Part shown: piece after piece, positions 15,615-24,950 of the stretch | Layout: each line of letters begins with the position of its first letter | Numbering within the stretch: position 1 is the first letter of the stretch | NCBI GenBank assembly: GCA_947441075.1 | Contig: CANESK010000002.1 | Location: 1-56,400, forward strand | DNA length: 56,400 bases | Source of the DNA: Verrucomicrobia subdivision 6 bacterium | GTDB lineage: Bacteria > Verrucomicrobiota > Verrucomicrobiia > Methylacidiphilales > Verrucolacustridaceae | Direction: 5' to 3' | Notes under the pieces: model-generated | The model's input: only the letters and a program-made list of their open reading frames with translations | Told to the model about the DNA's origin: nothing | Databases searched by the model: none | Made by a program: the position numbers and the translations under genes

Positions 15615-17141
15615 CTAGGCCCGACGGGATTCTTGGGTGAGTCGGTTGACGTGTTGTTCTAGTTCTGGAGTCAACTGAGCCCAATCGAAGCGCCAAGCCC
15701 AATTTCCCTGTTCGCGACCAGGTACATTCATTCGGGCTTCTGATCCGAGGCCAAGAATATCCTGCAGGGGGTAGATGGCGGTTTGGGCGGGAGAGCGCAG
15801 GGCAAGGTTGATCATATCCCACTGGATTTGCGATCCGTCGGAGCGGAGATAGGTACGGACATTGTGCTGTTCTCGCGCAATTTGATCGAGAGAGCGTGTA
15901 GAATCTTGGCCCGCCTCGCTCCGATACCAGCCTACGGTGGTGTCATTGTCATGGGTTCCCGTATAGACGACGCAGTTGGCAGGGTAGCTCTCGGGGCGGA
16001 AGGTGGCGGCTTTGGCGTCGTCGCCAAAAGCAAACTGAAGGATTCGCATTCCTGGATAGCCAAGGGCGTCCCGCAGGGCATCGACGTCAGGTGTAATCAC
16101 TCCGAGATCCTCGGCAATGATGGGAAGGGTACCGAGGGCTTTCTCTGCTGCACGAAAAAGTTTTTGACCTGGTCCGGGAGACCAGTGTCCATGGACAGCG
16201 GTGGCTTCTTCCGCGGGAATTTCCCAGTTGGCGGCAAAGCCGCGGAAGTGGTCGATTCGCACGATATCGTAGAGTTTAAACGTGCTGCGGAGTCGTTCGA
16301 TCCACCAAGAGAAGCCACTCTTCTCATGAACATCCCAACGATAAAGAGGATTGCCCCAGCGTTGGCCTGTGGTGCTGAAGTAGTCGGGGGGAACACCGGC
16401 GATTGCGGTGGGATGGCCGTCTTCTTTCAAGAAGAAAAGCTCGGGATGGCACCAGACATCGGCACTGTCGTGAGCGACAAAAATAGGGATATCGCCGATG
16501 ATGGAAATGCCCCGTTGTTTGGCGGCACGGCGAAGGGAGGTCCATTGATGATGGAAAAGAAATTGGAGGATCTTGGTATGGCGGATTTCGGTGGCGTGGG
16601 TTTTTCGAGCTTCGGCCAAAGCGACTGGATCGCGATGGACGAGGGGAGAGGGCCAATTCACCCAAGGGCCATGTCCGTGTGCTTTTTTTAAAGCAGAAAA
16701 AAGGGAAAAGTCCTCTAGCCAAGCGGCTTGATCTTCTTCGAACTGGATTAGGCTGGCTTTGAGGCTGGGGGAAGCTCTTCGGGCGAAGGATTGGGCGGTT
16801 TTCTTGAGAACGGCGCTACGAGCCAAGAGAACCGGTCCGTACTCAACTTCTGATTTGGAGAACAAAGGAAAGTCTTCGACATCTTCTGGGCGAAGGAGGC
16901 CCTCCTCTCGTAAGGCGTCGAAGGAGATGAGCATGGTATTCCCAGCAAAGGTGGATAGGGCTTGGTAAGGGGAATCGGCGTAGCCGGTGGGCCCGAGTGG
17001 GAGGACTTGCCACAGCTTTTGGGACATGGCGCTGAGGTGGGCAAGCCAGCGATGGGCTTCGGGACCGATTTCTCCCATGCCGTAGTGGCCAGGCAAAGAG
17101 GTGGGGTGGAGCAGGACTCCTGCAGAGCGTGGAAACGACAT
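15615..17141 (-). CDS. malQ: 4-alpha-glucanotransferase (amylomaltase), GH77
   Basis: A 508-aa GH77 enzyme that transfers alpha-1,4-glucan chains in maltodextrin and glycogen metabolism, in the cytoplasm. It shows the N-terminal RSAGVLLHPTSLPG, the acceptor-binding W-Q-V-L-P-L-G-P-T-G-Y-A-D-S-P-Y-Q stretch, the nucleophile Asp region IRIDHFRGF, EDLGVITP, and the THDNDT motif. Length is normal. It lies 12 nt downstream of the carrier gene on the same strand, so the two may share a transcript. No glycogen synthesis genes are adjacent. Confidence 0.95.
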   Translation of the reverse strand: MSFPRSAGVLLHPTSLPGHYGMGEIGPEAHRWLAHLSAMSQKLWQVLPLGPTGYADSPYQALSTFAGNTMLISFDALREEGLLRPEDVEDFPLFSKSEVEYGPVLLARSAVLKKTAQSFARRASPSLKASLIQFEEDQAAWLEDFSLFSALKKAHGHGPWVNWPSPLVHRDPVALAEARKTHATEIRHTKILQFLFHHQWTSLRRAAKQRGISIIGDIPIFVAHDSADVWCHPELFFLKEDGHPTAIAGVPPDYFSTTGQRWGNPLYRWDVHEKSGFSWWIERLRSTFKLYDIVRIDHFRGFAANWEIPAEEATAVHGHWSPGPGQKLFRAAEKALGTLPIIAEDLGVITPDVDALRDALGYPGMRILQFAFGDDAKAATFRPESYPANCVVYTGTHDNDTTVGWYRSEAGQDSTRSLDQIAREQHNVRTYLRSDGSQIQWDMINLALRSPAQTAIYPLQDILGLGSEARMNVPGREQGNWAWRFDWAQLTPELEQHVNRLTQESRRA

Positions 17142-17153
17142 AAGCAGGGCAAG

Positions 17154-18455
17154 TTATCGAAGAAAAACCCAGCCAACGAAAGCCAAAATGGGGATGAGGA
17201 TCGGCAAGGTGAAGCGTAGGATATAGCCAAAAAAGGATGGCATATGAATTTTCGAGGATTCGGCAATCGATTTTATCATGAGATTAGGGCCGTTCCCGAT
17301 GTAGGTGGCGGCCCCGAAAAAGACGGCACCTAATGAGATGGCGGCGAGAGTAGCAGGATCTTGCAGGGCAAAGCGGGCGACCTCGGTTTGGTCAAAAAGG
17401 TGAAGGACGGGTTCATGCAGGTTTAAGGCCAAAGTAAGGAAAGTGAGGTAGGTAGGGGCATTATCGAGGAAGGCGGAGAGGGAACCTGTCATCCAGTAGT
17501 ACTGGAGATTGGAAGGGTGGCCAAGATTGTGGGCCGAGGCGGTCAGTAGGTGGATGAGTGGAATCAAGGTGGCAAAAATTCCGAGAAACAGCCAAGCGAC
17601 TTCTTTCAGGGGCTCGAAGGTGAACTCATTCCCTTGTCGGATGGATGGGGAGGTGAAGTGGTAGGAGGCCCAAGCGCTGGCCACCATGATGCTATCGGAA
17701 ATAAACCAAGGGGCACCCCATCCACGAATAAGTACCGCGATGATGATGGCTGCAAGGAAAAGAGAGTTTTTCCATCCTTCGATTTGAAAGGATTCGTGTT
17801 CTGTCTCTTTTTCTTGAATCTTTTTTGGAGCACGATTGAAGTTGGCGCGGTCGAGTAGATAGAAAACTGTCAGGATTAGGCCGATGACGGCTAGCCACTC
17901 CAACCAGAGGTGTTGGAGGGTCCAGAAAAAGGGAACTCCGCGCAGGTAGCCAAGAAAGAGGGGAGGATCGCCGATGGGGGTGAGGCAACCGCCGACATTG
18001 GCGACGATAAAGATAAAGAAAACGATATGATAGCCAGTGATCCGATAGCGATTCATCCGAATCCAAGGCCGAATGAGAAGCATGGCAGCTCCGGTAGTTC
18101 CGAGAAGGTTGGCCAGAAGTCCCCCAATCAGAAGAAAAAGCACATTACGAAAAGGGGTGGATTCGCCAGCAACGCCGATACGGATTCCCCCAGAAACTAC
18201 GAAAAGGGACCCGATGAGAGCGATGAAGCTAATGTATTCTTCGAGAGCCGAGATAACGGGGGCGCTGTTTCGCCTAATCAGGAGGTAGTAAGCGATAACG
18301 ATGGTGGCCAAGGAGATACTGATGAGGGGGTACCTGCGGTGCCAGAGGGGGGCGATGAGCAGGGGGCCCATGGCGATGGCGAGGATGAGGATGGCAAAGG
18401 GGGCGAGGAGCCAAAAGGGGGGCGGGGCACCCATGTCCATGAGAGCAAGGATCAT
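17154..18455 (-). CDS. sodium:proton antiporter-type carrier (NhaD/citrate transporter superfamily)
   Basis: A 433-aa protein with about 11-12 hydrophobic helices, as in the ion transporter superfamily that contains NhaD, ArsB and CitMHS carriers. Recognisable segments are GGIRIGVAGES, LLGTTGAAMLLIRPWI, ANVGGCLTPIGDPPLFLGYLRGVPFFW near 150-178, and ISLGAVFFGAATYIGNGPNLMIKSIAE near 365-392, the paired re-entrant motifs. It probably exchanges Na+ for H+, although substrate is inferred. It is divergent from nuoB, 95 bp away, and upstream of malQ. Confidence 0.85.
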   Translation of the reverse strand: MILALMDMGAPPPFWLLAPFAILILAIAMGPLLIAPLWHRRYPLISISLATIVIAYYLLIRRNSAPVISALEEYISFIALIGSLFVVSGGIRIGVAGESTPFRNVLFLLIGGLLANLLGTTGAAMLLIRPWIRMNRYRITGYHIVFFIFIVANVGGCLTPIGDPPLFLGYLRGVPFFWTLQHLWLEWLAVIGLILTVFYLLDRANFNRAPKKIQEKETEHESFQIEGWKNSLFLAAIIIAVLIRGWGAPWFISDSIMVASAWASYHFTSPSIRQGNEFTFEPLKEVAWLFLGIFATLIPLIHLLTASAHNLGHPSNLQYYWMTGSLSAFLDNAPTYLTFLTLALNLHEPVLHLFDQTEVARFALQDPATLAAISLGAVFFGAATYIGNGPNLMIKSIAESSKIHMPSFFGYILRFTLPILIPILAFVGWVFLR

Positions 18456-18550
18456 CCTTCTTGGATGCAGAGAGTTAATAGCAGGGTCAAGCTTGGCTGA
18501 TGGTTGCGAGAGAGCCTTGCTCTAGCCCAAACGTTCTCTAGGATTTTCGC

Positions 18551-19066
18551 ATGTCGAAGAGCACTAGTGAATTGGCTTACAATTCGAAGGTGGAGGGGAA
18601 TGTGGTCCTGACCACGCTGGATGCGGCGGTGAATTGGATGCGCAAAAACTCCCTTTGGCCGATGCCGATGGGTCTGGCCTGCTGTGCAATCGAGCTGATG
18701 GCGGCGGCTTCGGCTCGTTTTGATATTGCGCGGTTTGGCGCGGAGGTGATGCGTTTTTCTCCTCGTCAATCGGATCTGATGATTGTGGCGGGGACGGTGA
18801 CCTACAAGATGGCTTTGGCCACGAAACGGATCTGGGACCAGATGGCTGAGCCGAAGTGGTGTATTGCGATGGGCGCATGTGCAAGTACAGGCGGGATGTA
18901 CCGAAGTTACGCGGTTCTGCAGGGGATCGATCAGTTGATTCCAGTGGATGTCTATATTTCTGGGTGTCCTCCGCGGCCTGAAGCAGTTCTGGAGGGTTTG
19001 ATGAAGCTACAAGAAAAGATCGCCCAAAGCCGCGGGGTTGTGCTGGGGCAGAAACAGCTCTCGTGA
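18551..19066 (+). CDS. nuoB: NADH-quinone oxidoreductase subunit B
   Basis: A 171-aa complex I subunit that holds the terminal [4Fe-4S] cluster N2 and passes electrons to quinone. Ligands C44-C45 (LACCAIE), C110 (GACAS) and C139 (SGCPPRPE) are all present. It is the first gene of nuoBCDEFG. nuoA, usually just upstream, is missing. GTGA overlap with nuoC. Confidence 0.97.
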   Translation: MSKSTSELAYNSKVEGNVVLTTLDAAVNWMRKNSLWPMPMGLACCAIELMAAASARFDIARFGAEVMRFSPRQSDLMIVAGTVTYKMALATKRIWDQMAEPKWCIAMGACASTGGMYRSYAVLQGIDQLIPVDVYISGCPPRPEAVLEGLMKLQEKIAQSRGVVLGQKQLS

Positions 19067-19611
19067 GTGATTCGGTCATGGAGGGGATTACGATGCTTCC
19101 TGAGTTTCGAGGTGAGGCTTCTGGGGTAGTGGCTCTAGAGAAAATTCCCGAAGTGATGGCCACCTTAAAGAATGAGGGATTTACTTACTTGGTCGATATC
19201 ACAGGAGTCGACAATCAGGGAGAGGATCCCCGATTTGAAGTGGTCTATGAACTCTGCGACCTGTCGAAGAAGAAGCACCTTCGGATTAAGACAACGGTTG
19301 CAGAAGGTGAGCCAGTTCCGAGCGTCTCAGCGATTTGGCGGACGGCCGATTGGCATGAGCGGGAAATCTGGGACATGCTTGGCATTCGCTTCTCGGGCCA
19401 CCCGGATTTGCGTCGTATCCTTATGTGGGAGGGGTATCCGCACCATCCTTTGCGCAAAGATTTTCCCTTGGCTGGTTTGCCTACAGAGATGCCTGACATC
19501 GCCTTTACCGCCAAAGCCCCGCTGGAAGGTGGACCCTTCGTGACGAGTTCGGCCATTCTGACCCAAGATCGTGAGCCTAGGGCTCACCCTGCGGAAGAGA
19601 GGAACCTGTGA
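19063..19611 (+). CDS. nuoC: NADH-quinone oxidoreductase subunit C
   Basis: A 182-aa peripheral-arm subunit (30 kDa type), with the signature [19 protein letters not shown] near 105-123 and the [20 protein letters not shown] segment. It is separate from NuoD here. The GTG start at 19063 overlaps the nuoB stop by 4 nt. An ATG 15 nt further in (19078) is an alternative start. The end overlaps nuoD by GTGA. Confidence 0.95.
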   Translation: MSDSVMEGITMLPEFRGEASGVVALEKIPEVMATLKNEGFTYLVDITGVDNQGEDPRFEVVYELCDLSKKKHLRIKTTVAEGEPVPSVSAIWRTADWHEREIWDMLGIRFSGHPDLRRILMWEGYPHHPLRKDFPLAGLPTEMPDIAFTAKAPLEGGPFVTSSAILTQDREPRAHPAEERNL

Positions 19612-20858
19612 GTTCGACCGTCCTGCCTATTTCTTTTGGAGACGCGGTTGCACGAACAGCGGAGGCGTCGACAAATCTTTCCGCAGATGATGTGGGTGAG
19701 AAGCTGGTTCTAAACATCGGTCCCTCCCATCCGAGTACCCACGGGGTGTTGCGTTTGGTGCTGGAGTTAGACGGTGAGGTGATTACGAAGACGGACACAG
19801 AAATTGGCTATCTCCATCGTGGCGACGAGAAAATTGCCGAGAATATGACCTGGAATCAGTTCGTCCCGTATACTGATCGCTTGGATTACATGGCTCCGCT
19901 GGCCAATAACGTGGCCTACGCCTGCGCAGTGGAAAAGCTGATGTGCTTTGAGTTACCGCCTCGGGCCAAGGTCACTCGAGTCATCTGTTGCGAGCTAGCG
20001 CGGATCTCGGCTCACTTGCTCGGGCTGGGTGCCTTTGCCATGGATGTGGGTGCGATGACGATGTTTCTCTATACGTTCACCGAGCGGGAGAAAATATATA
20101 ACTTAATTGAATTCCTCACGGGGGCACGATTCACCACAAGTTTCACGCGGGTGGGGGGTCAGATACGAGATATCCCCCCTGGATTCCTCGAGGGAGTCTC
20201 TGAGTTTTGCGCCCAATTTCCAGCTCAACTAGATGATTTCGGGTCAATGTTGAATCGCAATCGAATCTTTGTCGATCGAACCAAGGATATTGGAATTATT
20301 CCTGCGGACGTGGCTCTCGACTATGGGTTGACCGGCCCGAATCTCCGCGGATCGGGTAACGACTATGATGTGCGCAAAGTTTTCCCATACCTTGATTATC
20401 AGTCCTACGATTTTGAAGTGCCCGTAGGTCAGGCAGGTGATTGTTATGATCGGTTTGCGGTGAGGATGGAGGAGATGAGGCAGAGCGTGAGCATCTTGCG
20501 GCAAGCGGTGGCCAAGATGCCTGGTGGAGCTTGGCAGGTTGATGACCCAAAGAACGTGCTTCCAGCCAAGGACAAGGTGTTAACGAAGATGGAGGAGTTG
20601 ATTCACCAATTTATTGTGGTGACCCAAGGACCTGATGCCCCTGTGGGTGAAGTTTATTTCGGAGCAGAAAACCCCAAAGGTGAGCTGGGTTTTTATATTC
20701 ATAGTCACGGCGGTGGGGTGCCCCATCGGCTCAAAATCCGCGCTCCTTCTTTTTGCAATTTAAGCATCCTCAGTCAGCTGCTCCCTGGGCATACGGTGAG
20801 TGATGTTCCTGCGATTCTGGGGAGCTTTGATTTTGTCATGGGGGAGTGTGACCGATGA
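19608..20858 (+). CDS. nuoD: NADH-quinone oxidoreductase subunit D
   Basis: A 416-aa 49-kDa-type subunit that forms the quinone site with NuoB. It shows NIGPSHPSTHGVLRL near 37-51, EIGYLHRG.EK, a central FTRVGGQIRDIPPGF segment, and the C-terminal DFVMGECDR end. The GTG start overlaps nuoC. The first about 33 residues before the conserved domain are variable and contain no recognisable motif. Its end overlaps nuoE (ATGA). Confidence 0.97.
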   Translation: MSSTVLPISFGDAVARTAEASTNLSADDVGEKLVLNIGPSHPSTHGVLRLVLELDGEVITKTDTEIGYLHRGDEKIAENMTWNQFVPYTDRLDYMAPLANNVAYACAVEKLMCFELPPRAKVTRVICCELARISAHLLGLGAFAMDVGAMTMFLYTFTEREKIYNLIEFLTGARFTTSFTRVGGQIRDIPPGFLEGVSEFCAQFPAQLDDFGSMLNRNRIFVDRTKDIGIIPADVALDYGLTGPNLRGSGNDYDVRKVFPYLDYQSYDFEVPVGQAGDCYDRFAVRMEEMRQSVSILRQAVAKMPGGAWQVDDPKNVLPAKDKVLTKMEELIHQFIVVTQGPDAPVGEVYFGAENPKGELGFYIHSHGGGVPHRLKIRAPSFCNLSILSQLLPGHTVSDVPAILGSFDFVMGECDR

Positions 20859-21391
20859 GCACGGCCTTAGAGGTGGGTACGGAGAATTGCGCTGGTCCTG
20901 AAGCAGGGGAAATTACTCCTGCGCTCGAGGAACAGGCGACGGATCTGATTGCGCGATACCCTGTTTCCGCACGCAGTGCGGTCATGCCTTTGCTTCACCT
21001 TTGGCAGGAAACCTTTGGGTATATTGGCCCACGCGGAGTGGAGTGGATCGCGAAAAAACTTTCTCTTCAGGAGATTCAAGTTCTTGAGTTAGTCACCTTC
21101 TATCCCTGGTTTCGGCAAAAGCCTTATGGGAAATTTCATTTCCGCGTTTGTCGGACTTTACCTTGCGCCTTGGGGGGTGCGGGAAAAACCTTTGCGGCCT
21201 TGCAGAAGCTCATGGGACTGAAACCCGGAACTCACGAGGGTGTCATGGTGAGCGCAGACGGTAGATTCTCTTTGGAATACTCAGAATGTCTGGCTTCCTG
21301 CGGCACGGCGCCGGTGGTTCTCTGTAATGATAATTTCCATGAAAAGGTAGATGAGAAAAAAGCCACCGAGCTGGTGGGAGGATGTTCCTGA
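20855..21391 (+). CDS. nuoE: NADH-quinone oxidoreductase subunit E
   Basis: A 178-aa 24-kDa subunit with a thioredoxin-like ferredoxin fold. The [2Fe-2S] N1a ligands are C-x4-C in CRTLPCALGG and C-x3-C in SECLASCGTAP. An N-terminal helical domain precedes it (LLHLWQETFGYIGPRGVEWIAK). The ATG overlaps the nuoD stop (ATGA), and the end overlaps nuoF by one base (TGATG). Confidence 0.95.
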   Translation: MSTALEVGTENCAGPEAGEITPALEEQATDLIARYPVSARSAVMPLLHLWQETFGYIGPRGVEWIAKKLSLQEIQVLELVTFYPWFRQKPYGKFHFRVCRTLPCALGGAGKTFAALQKLMGLKPGTHEGVMVSADGRFSLEYSECLASCGTAPVVLCNDNFHEKVDEKKATELVGGCS

Positions 21392-22758
21392 TGGCGCGTC
21401 GTGAGCATCGGTTAGTTTTTAAGAATATCGATGTCCGGGGCTATACCCGCGACATCGCTTGCTACCAAAAGCATGGAGGGTATGAGATTCTGAAAAAGGG
21501 ATTGGCCATGGGGGGGGCAGCGATTCGAGATGAGGTGAAAAAGAGCCAATTGCGCGGAAGGGGTGGGGCAGGTTTTCCAACGGGAACGAAGTGGAGTTTT
21601 ATCGATCCAGCCAAAACAACCAAGCCGATCTATCTTATCTGCAATGCGGATGAATCAGAGCCGGGCACATTTAAGGATCGTCAAATTATTCATAAAGATC
21701 CACATCAGCTTTTGGAAGGAATGATCCTGAGCTGTTTTGCCAATGGAGTGAAGCTGGCCTATCTCTATATCCGCTGCGAGTTCACCGAGGGCTGGAAGAT
21801 CATGGAGAAGGCCTTAGAGGAAGCGAGGGCGGCGGGTTTTCTTGGGAAAAATATATTAAAGACGGGATATGATTTAGAGATTTACGTCCACCGTGGGGCG
21901 GGAGCTTACATTTGCGGAGAAGAGACCGGATTAATTGAGTCGCTAGAAGGGAAACGGGCCTATCCCAGAATTAAGCCGCCTTATTTTCCTGCGGTCCTTG
22001 GGCTCTATATGTGTCCGACGATCGTGAATAACGTGGAGACCCTCTGTAATGTAAAACATATCGTGGAAATGGGTGGGGAAGCTTATGCCAACATTGGGCG
22101 ATCGAATAACACGGGAACTCGTTTACTTTGTGTCAGTGGTGATGTGGTCAGACCAGGATACTACGAATTTCCAGTGGGGGCCCTGACTTTGGGGCAATTA
22201 ATCAACGATGTTTGCGGGGGAATCCGTAACGGCAATCGACTGAAGGCGGTTATTCCTGGTGGCTCATCGGCCAAGGTTTTGAAAGCGGGAGAAGTTTATA
22301 AGATTAAAGAAAAAGGTTTGGACGGAAAGATGCTGGATAAAGAGGTTGGTTTAGAGGATTTGCGGCTCGATTTCGACACACTGGCGGCTGCTGGAAGCAT
22401 GGCGGGATCGGGCGGTGTCATTGTGATGGATCACACCCGAGATATGGTGGAATGCTTGGCCAATATCTCCGCCTTTTATGCTCACGAATCCTGCGGTCAG
22501 TGCACTCCATGTCGGGAAGGAGTTTTGTGGCTTAAGAAAATCCTTGGGCGGATTGCCGAGGGGCATGGGAGAGAGGACGACCCTGCGCTTCTAAAAGAGG
22601 TAGCCGATCGGATCGCGGGCAGGACCATTTGTGCTTTTGGTGAAGCGGCGGCATGGCCCGTGCAGAGTTTTATTTCGAAGTTTAAAGCGGAGTTTTCTGC
22701 GCGAATTGCTAGAAATGGATCAGCGTCTAGGCACGATACGATTTCTTTACTCCATTGA
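21391..22758 (+). CDS. nuoF: NADH-quinone oxidoreductase subunit F (NADH-binding)
   Basis: A 455-aa subunit carrying FMN, the NADH site and [4Fe-4S] cluster N3. It shows LRGRGGAGFPTGTKW for FMN/NADH binding, CNADESEPGTFKDR, GAGAYICGEETGLIES, and the cluster motif SCGQCTPCREG. The start chosen is the ATG at 21391 because GGGAGGA lies 8 nt upstream. The earlier ATG at 21382 would sit directly on that ribosome-binding site. Length is normal. Confidence 0.96.
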   Translation: MARREHRLVFKNIDVRGYTRDIACYQKHGGYEILKKGLAMGGAAIRDEVKKSQLRGRGGAGFPTGTKWSFIDPAKTTKPIYLICNADESEPGTFKDRQIIHKDPHQLLEGMILSCFANGVKLAYLYIRCEFTEGWKIMEKALEEARAAGFLGKNILKTGYDLEIYVHRGAGAYICGEETGLIESLEGKRAYPRIKPPYFPAVLGLYMCPTIVNNVETLCNVKHIVEMGGEAYANIGRSNNTGTRLLCVSGDVVRPGYYEFPVGALTLGQLINDVCGGIRNGNRLKAVIPGGSSAKVLKAGEVYKIKEKGLDGKMLDKEVGLEDLRLDFDTLAAAGSMAGSGGVIVMDHTRDMVECLANISAFYAHESCGQCTPCREGVLWLKKILGRIAEGHGREDDPALLKEVADRIAGRTICAFGEAAAWPVQSFISKFKAEFSARIARNGSASRHDTISLLH

Positions 22759-22765
22759 GAAAAAT

Positions 22766-24484
22766 ATGAGCTGTTGCCAGACCCATTCGATGAATCCTTG
22801 GAATCATGATGTGGCCAAGGATGAGCTGGATTTGGTCGACGTGCAGGTCGACGGAGTTTGGTTGAAGATGCCCAAGGGTTTGAATGTGGTCGAGGTGGCT
22901 CATCGATCCAAAAATTTTATTCCGCACTACTGTTACCATCCGAAGTTGTCCGTAGTGGGTAATTGCCGGATGTGTCTCTTTGAAATGGGTACCCCGAAGA
23001 TGAACGCGGATCGTTCGCCCGTCATGGGTTTAGACGGAAAGCCGGAGATCGCTTGGATGCCGAGACCGCAGATTGGCTGTGCGACTGGGATTACCCAGGG
23101 TATGGGGATTCGGACTGATTCTCCCTTAGTCAAAGATTGTCGGAATGGGGTGATGGAGTTTCTTTTGATCAACCATCCGCTGGATTGCCCAATCTGTGAT
23201 CAGGCTGGGGAGTGTAAGTTGCAGGAGTACTCGGTGGAGTACGGTACGGGCGCGAGTCGGTTTGTGGAGGAAAAGGTGAAGAAGCCTAAGAATGTGGATT
23301 TGGGTAAGCGCATCGTGCTGGATGATGAGCGGTGTATTCTTTGTTCCCGATGTGTGCGTTTTGCTAGTGAAGTAATGAAGGATGACGTTCTTGGATTTGT
23401 GAATCGAGGAAGCCAGAGCACCTTAACCGCTTATCCAGGGAAGAGTTTCGATAACGATTATTCACTGAACACCGTCGATCTTTGTCCGGTGGGCGCGCTG
23501 ACCAGTAAAGATTTTCGGTTTCAGATGAGGGTGTGGTTCCTAAAAGAAACAAAAAGTATTTGCACGAGTTGTGGAACAGGTTGTAGTACGACTATCGGAT
23601 CGAGGGAAGGTAAGGTTCATCGATTGACCCCTCGTGAAAATGAGGCGGTGAACTCTTCCTGGATGTGTGACTACGGAAGGCTAAACATCCATTATCTCGA
23701 ATCGAAAGACAGGCTCCACCGGCCTCTGCTCAAGGCGGTCGGGGAGCAGTTCCCTGGAACTTGGACAGATGCGATTCACCGGGCAGCGGAGGGATTGGGG
23801 AAAGTTAAGCCCGAAGAGATTGCGGTGGTGGCCTCGGGTCGTCTGACTAATGAGGAGCTTTTTGTCTTAAAAAGATTGCTGGGCGAACTTGGGGTGACTC
23901 GGGTGGATATAGTGAAACATAATGGGCAGGCGGATAACTTTCTTCGAAGTGGGGATGGAAATCCTAATGGGCGGGGGGCGGAACTTCTCGGGCTTTCTTC
24001 GGGCGGAAGAAAGTTTAGCTCATGGGGGGCGGAGATTGTTTCAGGTAAAATTCGCGCACTGCTAGTTTTGGGTGGTGAGGATGTAGTAGCGGCGGGAATT
24101 CCTGCAAGTGCGCTACAAAAACTGGATGTCCTTCTGTTCTCCGGAATTCTTGGGAACGAAACCTCTCGATTGGCCCATGTGGTTCTGCCTTCGGCGGCGA
24201 CGGCAGAGAAGACTGGCTCGATGGTTAATGTGCACGGAAGACTCCAGCGAATGACCAGGGCGATTCCTGCCCCTGGAGAAGCGAGAGAAGATTGGCTAAT
24301 CTTGCGAGATCTTCGGGAGGCCTGCACGGGCGGGAACTCACTGCACTCGGTGGAGGATGTGTGGAAAGCGATGGCGGGGGAGGTGCCCCAGTTTACTGGT
24401 TTGAGCTGGGCTAAGATTGGAGATTTAGGGGTGCAATTGGAGGCAAGGAGCAGTTTGTCTGAAGGGACTCTGGTTAGGGCTTAG
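22766..24484 (+). CDS. nuoG: NADH-quinone oxidoreductase subunit G (short form)
   Basis: A 572-aa Fe-S subunit. The N-terminal [2Fe-2S] domain (CYHPKLSVVGNCRMC), the GCATGITQGM region, a 4Fe-4S site (CPICDQAGECKLQEY), another 4Fe-4S site (DERCILCSRCVRF), and CTSCGTGCSTTIGSREG are all present. They are followed by a shortened molybdopterin-oxidoreductase-like domain, compared with about 900 aa in E. coli. The ATG at 22766 is used, 7 nt after nuoF. A second Met eight residues later is possible. The open frame upstream of it lies inside nuoF. Confidence 0.93.
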   Translation: MSCCQTHSMNPWNHDVAKDELDLVDVQVDGVWLKMPKGLNVVEVAHRSKNFIPHYCYHPKLSVVGNCRMCLFEMGTPKMNADRSPVMGLDGKPEIAWMPRPQIGCATGITQGMGIRTDSPLVKDCRNGVMEFLLINHPLDCPICDQAGECKLQEYSVEYGTGASRFVEEKVKKPKNVDLGKRIVLDDERCILCSRCVRFASEVMKDDVLGFVNRGSQSTLTAYPGKSFDNDYSLNTVDLCPVGALTSKDFRFQMRVWFLKETKSICTSCGTGCSTTIGSREGKVHRLTPRENEAVNSSWMCDYGRLNIHYLESKDRLHRPLLKAVGEQFPGTWTDAIHRAAEGLGKVKPEEIAVVASGRLTNEELFVLKRLLGELGVTRVDIVKHNGQADNFLRSGDGNPNGRGAELLGLSSGGRKFSSWGAEIVSGKIRALLVLGGEDVVAAGIPASALQKLDVLLFSGILGNETSRLAHVVLPSAATAEKTGSMVNVHGRLQRMTRAIPAPGEAREDWLILRDLREACTGGNSLHSVEDVWKAMAGEVPQFTGLSWAKIGDLGVQLEARSSLSEGTLVRA

Positions 24485-24487
24485 CCT

Positions 24488-24907
24488 GTGCGGGTTCTCT
24501 TTTTTCTCTTGCTCGGCTTTCTGGCGTTTTCTTGGGCGGACGAGGCCAATCCACCTCAAGTGAAAAGTAACGAATCGCCCAAGCCCCTGCGTGAGTTCTT
24601 TGGGGAAGCGGGGGCAGGAATTGAGAAGGGGCCAACGCCAGGGGTGATTATAGATGGGGTGGAGTATGAGAAGATTTGGCGGGAGCTAGGATTGACTGAA
24701 GAACCCGGAGCGGTCGATTTTGCAAAAGAGGTTGTGGTTGTCTCAACCACTCGAGGTAGTCGAATCACTTTTCGGATTCGGGATGAAGGAGAGGGAAGAT
24801 TGCAAGTGATGTCGATCTCAACCAGAGATATTCGACCCGGGTTGCGCTTTGGATTTTGTGTTCTTCCAAGGTCTGGGTGGAAGCAGATTAATGACAACAA
24901 GATTTAA
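24488..24907 (+). CDS. small secreted protein, function unknown
   Basis: A 139-aa predicted exported protein with a GTG start 3 nt after the nuoG stop. An N-terminal signal peptide (MRVLFFLLLGFLAFSWA) precedes a mature domain of about 120 residues with no family I recognise. It contains GVIIDGVEYEKIWRELGLTEEPGAVDFAKEVVV, which resembles the start of protease-inhibitor-like periplasmic domains in other bacteria, but the match is weak. It is probably co-transcribed with nuo, though there is no evidence of a complex I role. Confidence 0.6.
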   Translation: MRVLFFLLLGFLAFSWADEANPPQVKSNESPKPLREFFGEAGAGIEKGPTPGVIIDGVEYEKIWRELGLTEEPGAVDFAKEVVVVSTTRGSRITFRIRDEGEGRLQVMSISTRDIRPGLRFGFCVLPRSGWKQINDNKI

Positions 24908-24950
24908 TGGCCCCACTTGTGCCACGCAAAAATTTTAGTATTATCGGCCT

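Noticed and set aside
22631-22765. Longer start for nuoG
   Set aside because: It overlaps the conserved end of nuoF, and the ATG at 22766 matches the normal NuoG start region.
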